Assembly (NCBI GenBank): GCA_019914995.1
Contig: CM034138.1
Span: 6,392,535-6,456,534 of the forward strand
From: Acanthochlamys bracteata
Taxonomy: Eukaryota; Streptophyta; Magnoliopsida; Pandanales; Velloziaceae
Direction: 5' to 3'
DNA length: 64,000 nucleotides
This document shows, piece by piece, positions 59,401 to 64,000 of this stretch (position 1 is its first letter; each line of letters opens with the position of its first letter). The position numbers and the translations under genes are program-made. Below the pieces are notes generated by a model. That model ran no database searches and had not been told where the DNA came from. It saw nothing but the letters and a program-made list of their open reading frames with translations.

Positions 59401-61945
59401 TCTAAAAGAATTTTGTTTTTTTGACAAAAGGGAAAAGGAAATGAATTTCGGTCCAAGTGTGAAAGCAAGAGTGTTTTTTTAGGCAATTTGAAAAGTAAGT
59501 TGATATATGTTCAGTTCAGAAGAATGTTCACGTATTCTAATAAAAGAACCTCGCTAAATTGGATAATCTGCGGTTTAGATGTCTCTGTGTCTCATTCATA
59601 GGCTGTAGCTGTTGAGAATATGAGAGAAACCTTGATTATACTTGGCAACTTATAGAATATGACTTACAGTATATCGTCATCTGTTCAACAAAAGAAGGGT
59701 ATAGCAAACCATTGTTTCTTTCTTGAACTATCTACATGAATAAATTTGTAAAAAACTGAAACATTGCATGCCAACATGGTGGCTTACTATTTTCACAAAT
59801 GGTGAGATGGCTTTTGTTCTGTATTTGAGGGTTTTCTTTATTATATAGATATAGATAAAACCTACAACCTCAAGAGTATGTTTCTACATGAGCAAGGTCC
59901 GTCAGCAAGTTAATTGTGACTTTTTAAGCTTTGTTCGTAACTGTCTATATTTTATCTTATTGCTGTCCAAATGTTAATAGCTGCACATTTCTCTGTATCG
60001 TGCTACTCATTGTGCTAAAGCCAATGGACCAGTAACGAGGTACTATGGATGTATCTTTAGTCCTGTCACCCTATACCACAGTATTGGATACCCAGTATCT
60101 AACATATTTGACAATTGACAATTGAAGATCAGGGGACCAAATGGGCTTCAATTGCCAAATGAATACTTAAGTGTTACTTTCTTTTTTATTTTTTTATTTT
60201 TTATTTTGTGTGAACACATACACCATTATGAGAAAGCAAGATCTAAAGAAATAAACGTGTTTATCTGATAGGATGTCGGAACTCCGCAAGCTCTGTAATT
60301 AGGAAAAAAAATGTAAGAGGTTTTTGGCTGTAAGGTGCTCACTGAAATTTGTGGGCATTGTGAGCACAATCTTCTTATTGTTTCTTATTCTGCAGCTGGA
60401 AGATGGAGAAGATCTTTCAAGATTATAGTGTTAACGCAATATAGGCAGCATTAGAAAAAAAAAAAGAATCACTATTTCTGCGAACAACATTGGTTCAGCT
60501 TCTTTTTAAGAAGACTACTTTGTGGTGCTTCAATTCAAAGGAACTTGTTCTTACAATCCAATCAGATTGTGCTTAAAATATGTTTTTCATCAAGCCCACT
60601 TTCTTGAAATTTACATGGTCTTCTGTTGATATCACATTTTTTTTCTCGTAAGAAGTTATGGGCATACTATAACAAAGATCTATAGTACCTTGTGTCCAAA
60701 ATATAATATTTGACAATGGTATAGGTTCTTTCTTGAGATCTAGTGGTTGCTATATGTAAAGAGCATGATGCATACTAGTATCATCAAATCCAGCTATCAC
60801 CTATACTTGGTCTTTTCGCTAATTAGCACAATGCATTGTTTGAAGTCTTTTTTATACAGATATACATGCGCATAGACAAATTCATCCTTGTGCATTTCAG
60901 CTTTTGTATCTCTTTCTATGCATTTAAACTGTACCAAATCGAAGAATATTTTATCGACAAGGCCATAAATTAGTTAACTTGTCACAGGTATTGGAGATAT
61001 TCCATCAATGAACATGGCACACAAGATATACCTGCAATGATTGAGAAGATACACCAAATTAAAACTTCCGAGTTGAATGTTGCTCGTGAGATCGACTCTG
61101 AGGATGCTGTCCAGGAACAGCCCTACAAGCTCTGTGCAGTTTGCCATAGCCTAGGAGGAGCAGCAATTCTTATATATATCATAACACGTAGGATTGAAGA
61201 GAAACCCCATAGGCTTTGCAGGCTTATATTGTTATCTCCTGCAGGTTTTCATGACGATTCTTCAATAGTGTTCACAATAATGGAGTATTCCCTGCTTTTG
61301 TTTGGACCTCTTCTCGCAAGAATTATGCCTGGAATTTATATACCCACCAGATTTTTTCGGATGCTTGTGAACAAATTGGCTAGGGACTTTCAGAACTATC
61401 CTGCCCTGGGTGGTCTGGTCCAGACTCTCATGGGCTATGTTGTTGGTGGTGACAGCTCAAACTGGGTAGGAGTCCTTGGTTTGCCTCACTACAATATGTA
61501 TGACATGCCTGGGGTGTCTTTGCGTGTTGGCTTTCATCTTGCCCAACTAAAGCGTACAGGGAAGTTTACAATGTATGATTTTGGGAGCCCTGCAGCAAAT
61601 ATGGAGGCATATGGATCACCAGAGCCATTTGATCTGGGACAGCACTACCACCTGATTGATATACCTGTGGATTTGGTTGCTGGTAAAAAGGACAAAGTTA
61701 TTCGCCGATCTATGGTCAGGAAGCACTATAAATTGATGAGAAGAGCAGGTGTGGAAGCTACCTACAATGAGTTTGAATATGCTCACTTGGATTTCACATT
61801 TTCTCATAGGGAGGAGCTTCTGGCCTATGTCATGTCTCGCTTACTTCTGGTCATGCCTTCGCACAAACCCCAAGACATTAAAAGCTCTGTGAGACTAAGA
61901 AGAACTAGTAAATCCCGACCTGAGAATGAGGCAAATGAGGAATGA
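47499..61945 (+). CDS. alpha/beta-hydrolase, acid-lipase-like (At1g73920/At1g18460 type)
   Basis: Nine exons join in frame: 47499-47542, 47916-48089, 49055-49463, 49621-49904, 50009-50077, 50174-50230, 52343-52395, 52494-52569, 60988-61945, giving 707 residues. The N-terminal part (MLQRIVDHFLAV, then NGVSSFNEFLHELSVDSDTSS) is typical of the plant family. A membrane segment spans about 136-160 (FMKCLFYLVLWPVTFMLSMP). The AB-hydrolase-associated lipase region follows (YPYEAIRVVTSDGYVLLLER, FLQHGVFDSS). The catalytic Ser is probably S443 in VCHSLGG, where the first Gly of the usual GxSxG is Cys, as I recall also for Arabidopsis relatives. Acid is probably D624 (AGKKDKV) and base H655 (YAHLDF). 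Predicted role: hydrolysis of lipid esters at a membrane; the substrate is not known from sequence. Exon 1 is only 44 bp and intron 8 is 8.4 kb. Confidence 0.93.
50690..51005 (+). mobile_element. RTE-type LINE, 3' fragment, in intron 6 of the lipase gene
   Basis: The translated stretch shows remnants of the end of a LINE reverse transcriptase: RMDKLLNENIFQEV, IENKLRKDMATW, and later RAEW-like and a segment resembling IHIADPT, followed by GGGATAAAAGC and a (TTG)n tail near 50,990-51,001. This is the usual 3' end of plant RTE elements. Heavily mutated and truncated at its 5' side; same strand as the host gene. Confidence 0.72.
54640..54890. mobile_element. GTGTTTG-type MITE
   Basis: The left end AAGGGTTGTTTGGGAGGCTT and right end GGAGTGCCGAACATCCCTA are imperfectly inverse, around an AT-rich core. 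Family as at 58,142-58,396; target duplication not clear. Confidence 0.55.
55418..55852 (-). pseudogene. decayed coding fragment of unknown family
   Basis: On the minus strand one reading frame runs from PAVVALEAFDYNDDDISS through SLEENEVCPAITNYLKEEIE to RDDGDYKDIEKDRSSYRKLE and VHTLTPSIDLLSVENS, interrupted by two stops near 55,645-55,670. The composition (acidic, mixed hydrophobic, no simple repeats) looks like former coding sequence rather than chance. It lies inside the lipase intron on the opposite strand, so it may be a gene fragment carried in by a transposon or a retrocopy remnant. I do not recognise the family. Confidence 0.45.
55979..57649. mobile_element. possible hAT-like element with GATCGT-rich ends
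   Basis: The right end reads AAATTTCGATCTTGACAACC followed by TTG, and GATCGTAAAATCG-type words fill both edges (56,030-56,160 and 57,560-57,640). The left end CATGGTTATTACTTC is a weak inverse of it. This resembles plant hAT MITEs beginning CAAGGTTGTCAA, as I recall them. The flanks TCTTTTTT and ATTGTTTT match at only five of eight bases, so the limits are tentative. Confidence 0.45.
58142..58396. mobile_element. GTGTTTG-type MITE
   Basis: The left end GGAGGTGTTTGGGAGTGCTT and right end, whose reverse complement is GGGCGCATTTGGGAGAGCAT, are imperfect inverted repeats. The core is AT-rich and resembles the element at 20,200-20,457. Confidence 0.68.
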
Positions 61946-64000
61946 GTGTACATAAGCTGCTGAAAAGACTCATGATTTGAAGCAGGTTTGTGAATTGTAA
62001 ATAGCTCCCTGTAACTTCAATAGCAATATAATTCAGTTGCACAACTTATGGGATGCAAAGAGGTTGTAGTAGGGGGGCTTTTTTCTGAAACCCCTACCCA
62101 AGAAGGGTCTCTTCTCCAAGGTTGTTTTGTAGCTGATAGGTTCAAACTTTGTAATATCATCCGAGGTCTCAAACTGTATTCACACTGGATATTTGGATAA
62201 TTTATAACTTAAGCGAGCTTCAAGATGTCAGACTATTATCCATTGTGTATGGTTATTTTTCTAGCGCCGCTGGCTACTGTTGCGTTATGGTTGAAGGCGT
62301 TGTTTCTGCTTATGTGGTTAATGTTTATGGTTTGTCAATGCAGTAATTCTTCATGTTTTAGTTCGAATGCGATTTGCTACTTCATATTTAGTGCAAACCC
62401 TTTGAATGCCGCTTGTAACTGTATTCATTTCGGAACCAATCATCTCTACGAATTGTTACCACTCTAACTCAAATCGTAGCTCAGGCCCAAAATATTTGCA
62501 CAAATTCTTGGTAGAATTGCTTTGCTGCCAAACTGTATTGGTTGTTAGGTTTAATTGGATAAAAAAACAAAAATTGTGGAACGAGATTGTCTGAATGGCT
62601 CCGCTTGAAAGGCTGAAGCCTATCAAACTTCTAGTAGCTCAACTGAGGAGTTCACACTTAGGAATGTGTTTATCTTAAATTAAACTCATTTTTTTAAAAT
62701 TGAATTTTAAAATTAAAATTAAAAATATTAATTCAAAATGAATTTATATATTAATTTTTGTATTAATAGTAAGTTTTAAAATTGAGTTTTAAAAAAAATA
62801 TTTTTTGATAGAAAAAATTTATTCAAATTATTTATTTATTTTATATTAAAAGTGAGTTTAAAAAAATAAAGTTTGGATAGTAAGTAAACACTCTCTTCGC
62901 AAATTTCTAGCATTTCAACGCTTGATTATAATCTATCTGCAAATAATAATTTTAAATATTTGGGGAAATATATTCAGTGACAATGTGGGATGTTACTGTT
63001 ACGGATTACGCTGCTTCAGGTACGTGAAAACAGTATTATTACAACACCTTCAACTCGTTTTAATTATTTAAAATCCTTATATTCATCCTTGCCACCATTG
63101 CATGCTTCTTCAAACACATGTAACCTTTCATATTTCATGCAAAATAATATATATAAAAATAAAAGAGAAAGAATTGCATTTCGATATCTCTATCCTCAAA
63201 GTCGAAGACGGCAGAAACTTGGCAAAGATTGATAAAGCCAGATCTGGATGGAGAAGTATAGCATCCATGGCATGCAGCAGATCTGAGTGAGAGTGATTAT
63301 TTCAGCAGCAGCTAATACATCATACGAGCACTTCATAATGGCGATTTCATTACAGTAAAGCTCAAACAAGGATTGTAAGATCGAAGCCTTTAGAAGTGTA
63401 CCTCGGTACTAGATCAGGACAGACTTAAGACAGAACCACATGTAGGCAACCAGATGAATTCCTTTTCAGGATATTCCAGTTTGCTAAAACATACACTACA
63501 AGGTTCGACTTAGACCAACGTAGATAAACAAACAATGTACTATCACGAGAAACTGGCTTTTACAATAACAATAAATAAAGGGAGCCGAGAATCAAAGAAA
63601 ACAAAAAGGGCGACCGGGAGCCAGAAAGCATAGATTTCCAGGACTGAGACCGACAGACTGCTTTCAACCGCTTTGCTACTAGCTCGCTGGCTTGATTGAT
63701 TGACCGGACTGAGAGGACTGAGACCGTTGACTCCTTTCGCTCTTTTGATTCGCTTGGAACGTTTTCAACCGGCTTGGTACTGGCTTAGACAGACCTTATT
63801 TCCAACTAGACATGGGAGTGAAACAAAGTCAGAGCAACAACCATGGAACCCGCCTAACTTACGGAAGACTATGCCGCCAACCAATGTGGCCGTACTCAGA
63901 AAAAGTAGTTGGACTAGCGAGACTTTGCCGAGGTTGCCAAGCGAAGGGAAATCCTTGTTCGAAAAAGAAATGGAGCTCGGCACCTGATGAAAAATCTACA
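61946..64000. other. 3' flank of the lipase gene and right edge
   Basis: 61,946 to about 62,220 is the likely 3' UTR. About 62,655-62,895 is an AT-rich MITE-like block with GGAATGTGTTTA on the left and TAAACACTCTC on the right. From about 63,150 the sequence becomes less AT-rich, as near genes, but only one weak minus-strand exon candidate was found. Confidence 0.5.
63863..64000 (-). other. possible exon of a minus-strand gene entering from the right
   Basis: On the minus strand an open frame shows SSISFSNKDFPSLGNLGKVS and a hydrophobic stretch VQLLFLSTATLVGGIVF, which could be a membrane helix, followed by a strong donor CC|GTAAGTTAGG at 63,862. No family was recognised and the downstream exon was not found. 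It may be chance. Confidence 0.25.

Larger units (their letters stand above)
52570..60987. other. 8.4 kb intron 8 of the lipase gene, repeat-filled
   Basis: Between donor AT|GTAAGT and acceptor CACAG lie MITE-like units (about 52,990-53,230; 54,640-54,890; 58,142-58,396), a decayed minus-strand coding fragment (55,418-55,852), a possible hAT-like element (55,979-57,649) and otherwise AT-rich sequence. I saw no extra exon that would fit the reading frame; exons 8 and 9 join directly in frame. Confidence 0.7.

Overview
The window is nuclear DNA of a flowering plant, most likely a eudicot. It is AT-rich, with long AT-rich introns, GT-AG splicing, plant-only gene families and a dense load of small DNA transposons, one Mutator-like element (MULE) and one Ty3/gypsy chromovirus fossil. 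I cannot name the species. Five host genes can be supported; for the four complete ones every exon junction was checked to keep the reading frame.

Layout. (1) 1-12,102: the last exon of a cytochrome b561 / transmembrane ascorbate ferrireductase gene (+) faces the tail of a complete DCP5 (decapping 5, LSm14 family) gene (-). In Arabidopsis the b561 gene At1g26100 and DCP5 (At1g26110) carry consecutive locus numbers, so this looks like an old conserved pair. (2) 12.1-31.8 kb: a transposon-rich stretch without a host gene. It holds a hAT-like element (12,694-13,480), a broken chromovirus with both LTRs (14,396-17,540), several MITEs, and a 7.7 kb MULE (20,717-28,383) with terminal inverted repeats of about 1.3-1.4 kb. 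The MULE carries a decayed FAR1-like transposase gene, which is itself interrupted by a hAT-like MITE with a perfect 8-bp target duplication. (3) 31,832-38,088: a complete C3HC zinc-finger / Rsm1-domain gene (-) of seven exons, with a short tandem duplication over one splice donor. (4) 38.1-43.1 kb: no host gene; a fold-back element with three arms and unidentified decayed sequence. (5) 43,157-44,617: a two-exon gene for a small protein with a chloroplast plus twin-arginine (thylakoid lumen) targeting signature (+). (6) 47,499-61,945: a nine-exon alpha/beta-hydrolase (acid-lipase-like) gene (+) with an 8.4 kb intron 8 full of repeats. (7) 61,946-64,000: 3' flank, a MITE-like stretch and a possible minus-strand exon at the edge.

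The genes do not form a pathway or operon; they are independent eukaryotic genes. The cellular themes are membrane redox (b561), mRNA decapping and translational repression (DCP5), a nuclear zinc-finger protein (C3HC), a presumed thylakoid lumen protein and a lipase-family hydrolase. I found no CRISPR, rRNA or tRNA genes, and nothing I would call a new biological system. The most notable items are the long-TIR MULE with its nested insertion, the hAT-like families with exact 8-bp duplications, the three-armed fold-back and the small lumenal protein with an 18-residue repeat.
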